Assembly: GCA_030272585.1 (NCBI GenBank)
Contig: BSYQ01000010.1
Location: forward strand, 868,001-932,000
Direction: 5' to 3'
Length of the DNA: 64,000 nt
Origin: Bryopsis sp. KO-2023
Lineage: Eukaryota > Chlorophyta > Ulvophyceae > Bryopsidales > Bryopsidaceae
Shown here: one piece after another, positions 51,178 through 62,345 of the stretch
Numbering within the stretch: the stretch's first letter is position 1
Layout: each line of letters starts with the position of its first letter
The notes under the pieces: generated by a model
Told to the model about the DNA's origin: nothing
Database searches by the model: none
The model's input: only the letters and a program-made list of their open reading frames with translations
Program-made: the position numbers and the translations under genes

Positions 51178-54100
51178 CTACTGAAATCTGGATTCGAGTT
51201 CAAGCCCAAGAACAGGCTCATAGCCAATCGAGTATCCCTTACTTGAGGCCAGTGCATGTTTCTTTTTTCGGTACAACAGCGATAATCTGATGCCCGTGAC
51301 AAACCCAGTCTTCGGAGGGGAAATCGGGCTTTCGAACAGAATGTTGTCAAACAGTTTCAGATTCCTCTTCTTGGCGGGCAATCGATGAGTGTCCCATTTC
51401 TTGGGGCCAAGCATCATTTTCTCGCCATTGGATTCCTGGACACACAAAAACCACCCCTCAATAACCATAAGCCAAATCGCGGATGTTTTATGCATGTTTG
51501 TGTGCATATGGGTGGCCCCTCAGGCAAAATAGATTTTTTTTTACTAGCTTGCTTGATGGATTTATGTGTGTATTATTTATTCATCCATTTAATGCATGCT
51601 TCCTTTTGTTGGGTGTTGTGACTTATATATGCATACCAAATATTCCAACCACACACATACAAAAAAAAAGGAAAAAGAAAAATGTGTAGCATTGGAATAA
51701 CAATATTCACCTGAGGTTCTACCCAAAAGCTGGCACCCTCCCATTCTGTGTCTTCCTTATCGATAACCAAAATCCTCAATGCGATGGAAGCCCCCAATTC
51801 ACAAAACCCCACCCCACAAATACATTGTTTGTCAGGGTTCGGCACTCGCATCCAGCCGCAGAAAACATATTCCACATCCTTTTGGAAAAATAATTAAATA
51901 ATTAATTAAAGAAAAGAAAAGGAAAGAAATGTAAAAGGCTGAATTTCTTGGCCATTGAATCCTCGCTGTTTACACTTCCAGTCGATCAAACCAAACAAAG
52001 GGAAAAAAAATAGAAAGGAAGAAAAAGATTTTAAAAACTCTTTGCACATGCAGGAATAAGCTGATTCGATTTTAGACCTTGGAAGTTTTTTTTTTAATTT
52101 GTATTGATGTAGCATTAAACAACCTTTCTTTCTTTCTTTTTTTGGGGGGGGGGGGGGGGGGCACATAGAAAAAGGGTTATTGAGAAAAAGGGCACTTCAT
52201 GGACAAAATAAACCCACAACAATTCCACTGGAAAAAACAGATGATGTCTTGCAGCTTACTTTTCTTGATTAATTTCTTGCAATAGGAATCGAACCTGTGC
52301 AACGTTCAGGCAATCCTCCGAACTGGTCATCCATTCTCTACCAGTGCCAATTTGTTTTGAAACAGAATTTGGTGTGTAGCCATGCAAACGTTCAACAGAG
52401 ATTGCCACCTGGTTTCCTTTCCTGTATAATCTGCCCATGTGGCATCCACAAAATAGAAATTTACTCCTTGCAGAAACGAGGTTTCTGAATCTCACTGTTT
52501 TCAATGAAGTATTGTGTATCTTCCCCCAAAAACACACATTCAATTTTACTAATTGTGGGTATTAGTAACCCTCGAGTCTCTTTAAAAAACGGGCAGTTTT
52601 TTAATTTCTGTTTTTCTGAAGTTAATGCCAGGGGCCAAAACTCTTTGTGAAGTCAAGAAAAAGAATTGAGAAAAAATCTACTTAGGTTTTGGTAGAGGAT
52701 TTTCTGAAACCTGTGTGTTTTGTTGATTATTTCCAAATTTGAACTTATTGAAAAAAGAAAACGAAAAAAAACAGAATATATGTCGATACATGAAAAAACT
52801 CACCGGGCACCACAGACAGGCTCATTGCTGCTGACTTCATTGAGGTCGAAATATTTCTTATCGTTAATTTTCCATGTCTCGCCAAGATCAATGGAATCGA
52901 TCAATCTGTAAGGCGTCCAAAACAGGGAAAAATACAATATGTGAATTTTCCTCGTAAAAAAGCAAGCAGCGGCAGTGGATATGCTGGGTTCAAAACACAG
53001 AATCGAAAAGAAAAAAAAAACAGCCAAAAAAATAGTGCCGTCAAATTTGCCTTGGAAATAGCCCAGGTCAGTTTCTTGGTTGGATCTAGAATCGCAAGGC
53101 AATGGTGCAGATAACCATCCTAATTTGAATTCCAGAAAGTTTCTCATTCATAAACAATTATTCATAAACAAAATCCTGGGTGAATGAAGCTTTCAGCCTC
53201 AATGCAACACATGTGCAAACGAAAAAAAAGCAAAAAAAACAAAAAGTTGACCTCCTGGTGAATTTTTCTCGGGAATTTCTTGATTGGCAGAAGACAGAGA
53301 AGGTTTGATTTGCAAAACAAGACAGTGGCATGCAGGAAAAAAAGACATTTACATTTAATTAAAGACGTCCTGGTAATAATTGGCGATAATATTTGTGTTG
53401 TGGATGTGTGGAAGGTACATACCTTCCATGTGACCTATCGATAGGAAATGGATAAAAAAATTGACTTTGTGAGGAGTCGATCGCCCTGACCATGAGCTCC
53501 TTTTGTTCTTCAAACTGGTGCTTCATTTTTTGGTTCCAATTTTCTATCCCATGAGACTCCCCTGTGCCCCAAAAAAACCCAGAAAATATTACAGCTCCTG
53601 AAAAGTCAGTCAAACTGACCTTCCTGAAAAGAAAAAAAAAAGGAAAAACCTGCTCTTTTTGTTTAAGAAAAAAAATCCAAGATTTCAAAAAAGGCAGCAA
53701 CAGGTGGTATGTCTTTCAATGACCCTTAACTTTAGATTGACCTTCAAAAAAAGAGTGGAAAAACATACTTGGAACCAAGAGGTTTGTCGCGGGCATGAAA
53801 AGATGAGTCAGTTTTCATAGGGAGAGAAGGACCATTTTTGAGAAATTCCTGAAATTTCAACATCAGACCACCTTTTATGTTCAATGCTGTGCAATACGAA
53901 AGAAACCCTGAAGCTTGAATTCCTGACAGACTGCTGACAAATGCTTGCATGTACCACTTTGGCGATTGACCAGGATTTCTTCCAGCCACACTCCTTTCCT
54001 CCAATTTTTCCTGAAATTCCTCCAACAGGCATTTTTGCCTGATAAACCACCACCCATGGGTTTTAGATGCACAGATCCACCGGCCGAAAACGTCCAGACT

Positions 54101-54942
54101 CATCTAATGCTCGAAAAATTCAAAAAAAAATGCAAGCAGGGTCATTTGATTCGATTCGAAAAAAAAATCTTAGCAGGATACCAACATGACAAGATGTGGG
54201 AATTCGTCCAAAAATGGTGTTGATAGTTTTTGGTTTCTGCTTTTTCAACCTACCTTTTTCCACGAAAAAGGGCCTTTCCAGTGACCAAATCATGGATTCG
54301 AAACAACCTCTCTTCCATTCCTCCAGAAAGCATTAACACTTCTTCCGCCCATTTTTCAACTTGATCGATTGGACCCAATGCCCCACTGCCCTCCAAGAAA
54401 TCGAAATCCCTCAATCTCGAATTCAAGGCGATCACGTGCCCGACATCGCTGCCAAAGAAATCTTCCAACGAGGACCATTCCAGTGACAAAAGGACTTCGT
54501 TTATTGAGGTTTGGAGCGCATTAAGCGAAGTTCTGGCTTCGAGTAAAGCACTGACGTCCTCGTCAGACGTCCCGAGCGCAAAATCGTCATGCAGTAACGA
54601 GCTGGGAATAATACCCGACACCTTCGTTAGCTCCCGAATTGCCATATCAATTGTGTTGTTTCCGTAGTTTCGAAGGGGGGAGTAGAGAGTGGTAGACTTG
54701 GGGTGGGGTTGGGCAATGACAGTGCACCATGAGCCTTCTTTTTTAATTTCCATGAAATGGAAAACGATTATCTGTGACTTCTTAGAGTAAAACCCCCAAA
54801 GAGGCGGCTGTTTGTAGAGAGTCGTTTTCGTTTTGTGAAAGAGATTCTCCAAGTCTAGAATATCATTTCTATTTTCAAGAACCACCTCCCCTAAATAATA
54901 AGCCAGACCAAAATCAATAGGTGTTTGCAACCACCTTATGGT
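51178..54942 (-). CDS. Large multi-exon protein, unknown
   Basis: Exons read from the minus strand: about 54254-54942 (TPIDFGLAYYLGEVVLENRN, ending RIHDLVTGKALFRGK); 53769-54103 (SLDVFGRWICASKTHGWWFI); 53423-53561 (NWNQKMKHQFEEQKELMVRA); 52804-52905 (IDSIDLGETWKINDKKYFDL); 52260-52484 (LVSARSKFLFCGCHMGRLYR); 51711-51878 (DVEYVFCGWMRVPNPDKQCI); and 51178-51435, ending in TAG (KGYSIGYEPVLGLELESRFQ). The last two join in phase. The phase between 52260-52484 and 51711-51878 does not close, so an exon is missed there, and the first exon has no ATG, so the 5' end lies further right. No family is recognised. It looks like a globular cytosolic protein of at least 600 residues. Confidence 0.6.
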
Positions 54943-56149
54943 ATGATAAGAAAATGTGAAATGTCAATCGATCGAAATCAGATAACGACCGAAAACGGGG
55001 TTATGTTCTTTTGAACAAAAATGTTGAGGAAATTCTTTTTAAAAACTTGTTCCAACAGACTGTATTCTTGATCTATTTGCGCGTGTGTGTGTGTGCGGAT
55101 TATTTGCCAAGAGGACAATCCCAAAGAATTGTGAGGTCAATAGACCTCACACTTGCAAGTGATTCCTGACTCCTGATTCAACTTGGCCTGCACCTACATG
55201 TTCAAAATTATCCGCACAACTGGGAGAAAGTTAACGGCCTTGTATTAACGGCAAGCACCACTAAAGGACGCAGACAGATAACTGTCACCATAACTCCTAA
55301 AAACGTAAAATGTGTTGGAGGGGCTGGAGGCGTTGGCCGTTGATCCGGAATTTGGTTCCGCCAACGCCAGTGCTCCCCGATGAGGGAAAGCCGGTGCAAC
55401 TTCGAGTTTGGTGTCTGGAGGCAGCAACACCAATGGGGGGATTTTTTTGTCAGGGCTGAAATCACAGGTGCAATCAATGCCTTTGAAACAAAAGGGCCGC
55501 CGGTGCATCCACAATCGATGTTGGATTTCTAGGGCAAACAATGGTTTGGTGTTCTTGGCTGGAAATCATGATAATCAATGCCATTTGAGTTAACTTGTAA
55601 AAGTTCGTTTGATAGATTGTAGCTCTCTAAGGGAGATGGTTTAGATCTGGGAGAGACTGGGGATAGGTTCAGAAACGAAGCACTCTGGGAAACAATAGAA
55701 GACGCATTCGGGAGGAGTGTTTAAGGGCCCTTTGTCAATGCGGCACAACAGGACTTCACAACAAGTGACGGCCCAAAGAGAAACCTAATCAACCTTCAGA
55801 ACCAATTCGGCCCACAACAATTCGAGACCCTCCAATTCACACTGTTCACCCAGAATCCACAGGGAGTCCTCCTCCCAATTGGCCATCCTAAGCGCAAATC
55901 ACCGAGTTGATTTTCAATAGACACTGTCTTGAAATTCTGCACATTCACCCCCACCCCATTCTTACAGTACGCGATTTCATCTTTGTTTTTCGCAAATTGG
56001 GATAGAGACGGTAACGATGCTAAATTGTGGCCATGTAGAGTTGGGGTGGGTTGGAAAAAATTATTACTCCTCAAGTAATTATTGTAGATTCTTTGTCCCT
56101 TACGGATCGTGGTTTGGGTAGTTTTGGGTCTACCGGCAGTTAGTGCCTG
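54943..56149. other. Probable 5' exons of the minus-strand gene, unresolved
   Basis: A minus-strand frame at 55208-55541 (FALEIQHRLWMHRRPFCFKG, ending YLSASFSGACR) and another at 55796-56100 (LASLPSLSQFAKNKDEIAYC) have protein-like composition. They may be upstream exons of the large gene, cut off by the LINE insertion. Splice sites could not be fixed. Confidence 0.35.
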
Positions 56150-56303
56150 ATGCTCTGTGTTTTTTGTTTTTTTTGTTTTTGTTTGTTTTTTGGTTCCAAA
56201 CATTCGTCTGTTCACATTGGTGTACATTTTTCCGCAATAGAAGCTAATTACACAAGTCCGTATTTATGTCCACAATCCATCAACCTCAAACCCAATACTG
56301 TGT

Positions 56304-59300
56304 CTACCCTCGATCAAAAGCAAAAGAATCAAACGACAAAGAAGATCGCTCCAAAAAAGCGTTACCCTGAGGCCGATGTAAAGAAAGAGAGAGCTGCTGC
56401 CACGCTCTTTCAACAACAACTGAAACCGGGAGATCTTGACAAGTCGCAACTGCGCGGGATAAAGAACGAATCAAATGACCACTGTCCGAAGAAAACCCGC
56501 CAAAAGACTCGGCCGCAAAACAGATAAAATCAAACCCCAAACGATGACATTTCTCAGCCACTTGAGCCTTGCGATCCACACAACGTAAAATGCCCGCCCC
56601 CGCTTCGCGAGTAGCCCGAGCCAAAGTGGCTTGCTGTAAAGGATGCGAAACAGTGACATCAATAACACACGCCTTACCATGCCGCCAAGACGGAAAAAAT
56701 ACGTCGGCCGGACGCTCAAAAGAAGAATCTACGTGCAACTCCATGCGAGGACGCACACCCGCCGACCGAGAAAAATGGAACAAAAAGTTCCGGATACTAT
56801 TATGACGAGCCAAAACACTGCCCCCCACTTGGCACATGATAGCATGATCACCAAAAACATCCATGGACGAATGACACATGGGACAAACAGCGCCATCCTC
56901 ATACATGGGGAGACCCAACCGCCATCGTAATAGAATATTGAACGCCGCCGAAGAAAGCTCCGTCCCCAACGCCTGATTAGGCAAAGCAGAAAGGTAAGCC
57001 CCAGAATAAGGAAGAGAGAGACTTCGCAAACGCGCCTCATCCCGCCGGAACCCTTGACGCAAAAGAGCATCAAACCGCCGCTCCCCAACCAGCAACGTCA
57101 ACGCTTTCTGGGTAACCTGCTCCTTCGCGAACCACTCCTCGGGGGAACTGAGTGCTGCTGGCGGCAAAATATCATCAAGTTGCACAGCGGCAAAGCTCCA
57201 CGAAGGATGGTTTGAAGAAAAAGAAACCCCCGAAAGAATCGACAAATCATGATGAACAAAATGTAGAGAAGAAAAATAGGCTACTGCATGAAACCAACTT
57301 CCAGCCGAAATCCCAAGTCCCCCACTACGAACCGGCAGGCTGGTTTGCAACCAAGCCATCGAAGATAAAGATAAACAAAAAAACTGTTCCATAGAATCCC
57401 GTAACAAACCATCAAAGCGGTCCAAGAAGTGTTGGACACTGCTATACAAACAAGGAGGAGTAGTGCGAAAAAGATGCACCACTCGACATGCCCCTAAACA
57501 GGAGCGCAAAAAAAGAAATTGTAGCTGAGAATCAGCAACCTCAGAAATACACTCAACCAACGACTTAACTTGCTCATATCGACGATCCAAAAACGGTGTA
57601 ACCCACTCATCAGACCCAAACGGGGCCCCCAACACATCCGCCCCCCAACAAGTACCAAACGAACGTGACAATTCCCTAGGAAGCGAATCCGCGGAAGGAG
57701 CTGAAGGCCAAAAGAGTTCACATTTGTGACGATTAATGTGAATCCCATGATGGGGGCCTAAATCACAAAGAAACTGAAAAAAACTGGACACTTGGTCAAC
57801 TGGACCCCCAATGGTGCCGTCATCTAAATACCATAAATCCAAAGGAACAGAACACACTTCTCGAACTTCTTGAAGCACCTTTTCCAAACCCAAAGAAAAT
57901 AAAAAGGGTGCCAAAGGATCCCCTTGCTGCACTCCAATGTGACTAAAAAGTGTACGGTCCCCACACACTAGACGACAAGGCTGAGAATATGAAGAAAAAA
58001 CCCATTCCGCCATATCTGGAAAATGGGTATTAACCTCATGAAAAACAGAAGTTCGATTCACCAAATTGAAAGCATTCTCCATGTCGATCTTTAAGAAAAC
58101 AAAATCAGACGAAGCATGGTGAGAAGCTAAAAACAAACGAGAACTATGCACCAGCGATTCTGCACCACAGGCTGCAGCTACCCCCCTTTGGTGCGGACCA
58201 AGAAAATCCGCCATTTCCCCACGAAAACATCCACAAAAACATTTGCTAACGAGACGACGAAAAACGTCGCCAACAGCTATCGGCCTTACCCCCACACCCT
58301 TTTTTTTAAAAGGTATTAGCGACGCAGTTACCAGACGATCCATAAGATCCACCGGCAGACGCCCCCGTGCCAAGAAATTGACAAACGAACAAAGGGTCGC
58401 CGACACCCTCGCCGAAATACGGGGAGCTGATCCTCGTGTAGCGTCTTGCAAATGTTCGGGACGGATACCCGATGGTCCTGGAGAAGATGCGCGCGGAAAC
58501 TTGAATAGGTGGTTCAGCACAACATCTTCCGTAAAAGAGAACTCCGACTCCACATGATGCCCACGGGACGGCAAGGCTTCGACCGGATGTTTAGCTCGAA
58601 GAGCCTCCACCACTTCCTCCGACATGGGATGGATTCCCGAAGACTGTAACGCCTGACACGCCCGGCTGAGTTGCCCTTCCCGTGCTAACGTTTTGGCGCG
58701 GTGTAACGCCTGACTCGAAGAAGAACGACTTGGGATAGCGGACTGTTGAGAAAGGAACACGGACCACAACTCGTTCACTTCCCCCCGCTGCCAAGCTTGA
58801 CACGCAGCAACCACGGATTGTCCAGCCCGAAATCTCTGACGACCACGAGGGATGGGAGAAAGGCAACACCGCGCAACCAAAAACAGCAGCTTCATCGAGG
58901 TGTCGTCAGCCTTGGACAGCACCCCTTGCAACACCGAAGAGAGAACTTCCCCCCAAATACGACGCGCCACCCGGGGAATGTGTCGAATAGTGCGCTTGGG
59001 CGCTCGAAAAATGTCGTCCCACGAGATGTTGGAGATATCCGGCCGAGCAGAAGTGAGAGGAGGGCGAGGGGCTGCAGAAGAACTAGCAGGGAGAGGAGGA
59101 GCCGGGACAAGAGTGGATGGGGGAAGTGGGGGAGGGGCAGGGGTGGTAGAACGAGGCACCAGGGAGTGGGGTGGGGCGGACAATTGGGGTGGGGCGGACG
59201 ATTGGGGAGGGGCGGACGATTGGGGAGGGGCGGACGATTGGGATTGGGGAGGGGCGAGAGACGGAGAAGGGGCGAGGGACCGACAGGACCGCAATCGAGA

Positions 59301-59483
59301 ATGGATCGATTGACAGCGATCACAGGGAAGCCGGTTCCACCGCTGAAAATACGCCGCGGGCACAACATCCAACTCACGAAAATGGGCGGAGCTCACATGA
59401 GAATGTAAACTGGACGCGGTGAGCCAACCACGCCGATGACGAGGACAAGTGGGAACAGGACAAAAATGCAACATGGAACTCAT
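56304..59483 (-). CDS. LINE ORF2: C2H2 finger, reverse transcriptase, CCHC, restriction-like endonuclease
   Basis: The frame has 1,059 codons from ATG (MSSMLHFCPVPTCPRHRRGW). Residues 8-36 form a C2H2 finger (C-x4-C...H-x4-H), with a second Cys pair at about 50-65, and a Pro/Ser-rich linker follows. RT motifs: SPGPSGIRPEHL, FLKIDMENAFNLVNR (about 463), GVQQGDPLAPFLFSLGLEKV, and the catalytic WYLDDGTIGG (about 551), LDD in place of the common ADD. Near 865 is CPMCHSSMDVFGDHAIMC, the CCHC found just before the nuclease in this LINE class. The nuclease core is RPADVFF...CVIDVTVSH (about 925-940). It nicks target DNA and primes reverse transcription of its own RNA. Confidence 0.93.
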   Translation of the reverse strand: MSSMLHFCPVPTCPRHRRGWLTASSLHSHVSSAHFRELDVVPAAYFQRWNRLPCDRCQSIHSRLRSCRSLAPSPSLAPPQSQSSAPPQSSAPPQSSAPPQLSAPPHSLVPRSTTPAPPPLPPSTLVPAPPLPASSSAAPRPPLTSARPDISNISWDDIFRAPKRTIRHIPRVARRIWGEVLSSVLQGVLSKADDTSMKLLFLVARCCLSPIPRGRQRFRAGQSVVAACQAWQRGEVNELWSVFLSQQSAIPSRSSSSQALHRAKTLAREGQLSRACQALQSSGIHPMSEEVVEALRAKHPVEALPSRGHHVESEFSFTEDVVLNHLFKFPRASSPGPSGIRPEHLQDATRGSAPRISARVSATLCSFVNFLARGRLPVDLMDRLVTASLIPFKKKGVGVRPIAVGDVFRRLVSKCFCGCFRGEMADFLGPHQRGVAAACGAESLVHSSRLFLASHHASSDFVFLKIDMENAFNLVNRTSVFHEVNTHFPDMAEWVFSSYSQPCRLVCGDRTLFSHIGVQQGDPLAPFLFSLGLEKVLQEVREVCSVPLDLWYLDDGTIGGPVDQVSSFFQFLCDLGPHHGIHINRHKCELFWPSAPSADSLPRELSRSFGTCWGADVLGAPFGSDEWVTPFLDRRYEQVKSLVECISEVADSQLQFLFLRSCLGACRVVHLFRTTPPCLYSSVQHFLDRFDGLLRDSMEQFFCLSLSSMAWLQTSLPVRSGGLGISAGSWFHAVAYFSSLHFVHHDLSILSGVSFSSNHPSWSFAAVQLDDILPPAALSSPEEWFAKEQVTQKALTLLVGERRFDALLRQGFRRDEARLRSLSLPYSGAYLSALPNQALGTELSSAAFNILLRWRLGLPMYEDGAVCPMCHSSMDVFGDHAIMCQVGGSVLARHNSIRNFLFHFSRSAGVRPRMELHVDSSFERPADVFFPSWRHGKACVIDVTVSHPLQQATLARATREAGAGILRCVDRKAQVAEKCHRLGFDFICFAAESFGGFSSDSGHLIRSLSRAVATCQDLPVSVVVERAWQQLSLSLHRPQGNAFLERSSLSFDSFAFDRG

Positions 59484-61045
59484 TTGGGGACGGGAAGAAG
59501 CGAAGAGGTAAGGGGAACATCGTCAGGTAATTTACGCACTTGCCGTAATGTTAACGCCTCCTGCGACCGGCATTCACCAATCGCATGTCCCTCCCGTGTG
59601 CATAAGGAACAGCGAAGCCCACGACGTTGATCCGGACGAATAGGACAAAGAATGTAACCCAACGGAAGCCTCCCAAGCAACAACGCACGAAGGGCCAGTT
59701 CAGAAGTGGTGTTCACCACCACCGATCTCGAACGATCCTTGGAAGAATGGCAATCCTTCACCGCAACGCCAGCGCGGGGTATCCTGAAAACTCGCAGCGG
59801 ATCATTCGTGGAAAACAAAGAAGTTTGTCGAATGCCATCAAGGATTTCATCATCCTCCATGTCCGGATCCACGTTAGAAATCACAAACGAACCACGAAGA
59901 GCCTGGGGTGGTGGTCTCCGCCATTCCCCATAGTCACCAAGTTTCACAGAAAAATCCCCAGGCAAAGTGTGTGGAGAAGACAAAAGGGCGCGCACGCCCC
60001 CACGAGCCGTGCGAGAAATCCGCTGGAGGCTGATAGAACCTTGAGAATGCTCAGAAAGTGCCGCCGCCAACACCTTCCCAAAATGATGGCCTTCGAAAAT
60101 ACGCCAACGGGGCCAACGTACCGGAATCAAATGCAGCACCCGATCGGCCGGCCAAGCTAACGACGTAGCATGAGGTTGAACATCATCATAAGCAGTCCGA
60201 GCGACCCCCTGGACCGCCGAGATAGGGCGAGAAGCCGGGGGGAGAGACGCCTTGGCCAACGACTTCACGGCATTAGCGTACGAGGCCACCCGCTGGCGAC
60301 GACCAAGACGAGGGAACGCCTTGTGATCCAAAAATCCACGCGACACAGCCGGCTTGGGGCCTGGCCGGCGCCCACCACCACCACTTTGGGCTAAGGCCGA
60401 CGCAACACCCAAATCAAACGCCGCCAACTTTGCCAAAAAACCATCAGCAGAGGCACGAACGTCGGGGCCCAACGATTGAGAAGAAGCTCGCAACAAATCA
60501 GAAATCTGGGAAGCGGCCTCCCGCAAAAATTGAGCTTGATCCGCACAAACAGAAGCCAAAGAAACAGCAACCCCAGAGTCCCGTGGCGGAACGCCAACCC
60601 CAGGCGCTGCTCCAGAAGAAACATCAGGGGGAGCCAAACCTTCCCCAGTGAGCCAATTGACAGCGCCCTGCTTGCCAGCGGCAGGAAAAGAAGGGGTGGC
60701 CCGACCCGGTGTCCCCGAAAAGGGCGTCGCGTGAAACGAATCCAACGAAATTTGAGACCCAGCGTCATCGTCACCACCTGCCATAGGCGCATCCAGACCC
60801 CACTCCCGATCCGAGCGTCCAGGAAGAAAACCAGTTAAATCCGAGCGGTCCAAGCGTCCAGAGAACAACGAAAGGAAAACACGATCACGGTCCGTGTCGG
60901 CGACAACCAAACGATGGGCGAGAGAGGAAACAATGGAGTCGAGCGTGGAATCGGACAAGCCATTCACAAACGCCCGCAACTCTGGCACACCAGCGTCTGG
61001 AGGACTAGCACGACCCCCCGGATTGGGAGGGAAGGAGGCAGCCAT
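59480..61045 (-). CDS. LINE ORF1: RNA-binding protein with CCHC knuckle
   Basis: From the first ATG (MAASFPPNPGGRASPPDAGV) the frame has 521 residues; the open frame extends 23 codons upstream. The N-terminal half is Ala/Ser/Pro-rich with helical stretches (ASQISDLLRASSQSLGP). A central region is more ordered (LIPVRWPRWRIFEGHHFGKV; VISNVDPDMEDDEILDGIR, RRM-like in spacing). A zinc knuckle near the end reads RCSLCTREGHAIGEC. The stop TGA overlaps the ORF2 start in ATGA, so ORF2 is likely translated by termination-reinitiation. Role: binding element RNA. Confidence 0.85.
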   Translation of the reverse strand: MAASFPPNPGGRASPPDAGVPELRAFVNGLSDSTLDSIVSSLAHRLVVADTDRDRVFLSLFSGRLDRSDLTGFLPGRSDREWGLDAPMAGGDDDAGSQISLDSFHATPFSGTPGRATPSFPAAGKQGAVNWLTGEGLAPPDVSSGAAPGVGVPPRDSGVAVSLASVCADQAQFLREAASQISDLLRASSQSLGPDVRASADGFLAKLAAFDLGVASALAQSGGGGRRPGPKPAVSRGFLDHKAFPRLGRRQRVASYANAVKSLAKASLPPASRPISAVQGVARTAYDDVQPHATSLAWPADRVLHLIPVRWPRWRIFEGHHFGKVLAAALSEHSQGSISLQRISRTARGGVRALLSSPHTLPGDFSVKLGDYGEWRRPPPQALRGSFVISNVDPDMEDDEILDGIRQTSLFSTNDPLRVFRIPRAGVAVKDCHSSKDRSRSVVVNTTSELALRALLLGRLPLGYILCPIRPDQRRGLRCSLCTREGHAIGECRSQEALTLRQVRKLPDDVPLTSSLLPVPK

Positions 61046-61130
61046 AAAAACGCAAACGGGAAGACACGAAACAACAAACGGCGACGACAGGAAACACGAG
61101 CGTCCACACCGCAAAAAAAAAAAAACAATA

Positions 61131-61991
61131 GAAGCTGGGTGGCTTCTTCGCGTGTAATTATGTTATGTTATGTTATGGTGGGTTGGACAAGAATCAGGTC
61201 CGTAAAAGGATTGCGAATCTGGCAGTCGGATTTCAGAGCGAAACGATCCCCTCATCTCGTTGCCCCACGGCCAGACTTTGCGAAGATGTCTTCACTGAGT
61301 GCGGAGTAAATCGTACACAGGGGTTTGGGATATAGCACACTGAGATGATTACACAGAAAACATTGTCCCTTTATACTCCACAGGATCGTACTGTCAAACT
61401 CCTGCAACTGAACAACCAACTCTAACCATGCTGATCAGTACAATCCAACCGACTCTAACTGCATACCCGACTGGCTCAAACCCATCGTACACACATACAG
61501 GTCTCGGCAGTACACACATCCCATCATGGCTGCCATATGATTGTCCCATAGAAACTGACAAAGCCTACCAGAAACATCCAAACATAGATCAAGGAAAAGC
61601 CCATCCTATGAATCCAATTCTGCCATCTATTCTGACAGACCTCCCCGACCATCCAAGTGGACGTCCTCGTCCATGGGCCACAAACAACTCCAATTCAAGT
61701 CCTTCTAAGCACATTGCCATTTGTTTACTCACACCCTTGACTAGAAAATAGGAACTAAGCCACAGGCACAGGCCTACCCTGAAATCTCCTCAAGCAACAA
61801 AATAAAGCTCAATCCAAGCAAGCAAAGTACACTACCCAAATCAGGGCCCATACAACATGATACTCTCAAATAAACACCCAGCAAAAGAGTTCCAATCAGG
61901 TTCATAAGCAACCAATACCCAAAAAACCTCCCAATCAGTGTCACAAGCAAAACAAAAAAAATCCCAAATAACAAACACACAAACAGGATTT
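61131..61991. other. Between the LINE and the second gypsy-like element
   Basis: There is a (ttatg)4-like microsatellite near 61157. The rest is probably 3' UTR and LTR of the minus-strand element that follows, but no LTR boundary can be set without a second copy. Confidence 0.4.
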
Positions 61992-62345
61992 TCAAATGCA
62001 CTTCTTAATCATTTCTTCGCCAACCAACTTACCAGACACGCGCAGCGCACCTCGCTCGCCAACCCAGTCGATGGTGAACGGCCCCAGCCATCGATCATCA
62101 AGCTTGGTCTTGATCTTGTCATTTCTGGGCCACACGCGATCCCCAATGCGATATTCCGAAGGTCCTCGCCTTTCAGACCAGTAACCCCTTGCCTTTGCCA
62201 ATCCATGCATCATTCCTGTTCGAGTAACCTCCAAGTCGTTCAATGTTCCCGTATGCCCAGTAGGTCGATCATGAACGAACCAAATGCAGGCCACCTCCAG
62301 GGTCCCACATCTCTCTGCAGTCGCATTCATCTTGGGGTTTGGCAC
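61992..62345 (-). pseudogene. Ty3/gypsy integrase C-terminus (GPF module)
   Basis: The frame reads KARGYWSERRGPSEYRIGDR, then KLDDRWLGPFTIDWVGERG and a stop after MIKKCI. The R/K-x-G-D-x-V-W...K-L-x-x-R-W-x-GPF pattern is the integrase C-terminal module of Ty3/gypsy elements. The zinc finger and catalytic core do not precede it: the upstream sequence is Gag-like. So pol has been internally deleted, or another reading frame was lost. Confidence 0.7.

Larger units (their letters stand above)
56150..61130 (-). mobile_element. Two-ORF LINE with restriction-like endonuclease
   Basis: It is a minus-strand element. A 5' leader (about 61046-61130) precedes ORF1 and ORF2. A short 3' UTR after 56304 ends in an A-rich tail (T-rich at 56159-56196 on the plus strand). 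Both ORFs are intact, so the copy may be young. The endonuclease lies C-terminal to the RT, as in the R2/NeSL/Hero-type early-branching LINEs, most of which insert at specific targets. Exact ends and target duplications could not be fixed. Confidence 0.85.

Noticed and set aside
58746..59422. Plus-strand 220-codon Gly/Arg-rich frame
   Set aside because: Antisense to the Pro/Ser-rich linker of LINE ORF2.
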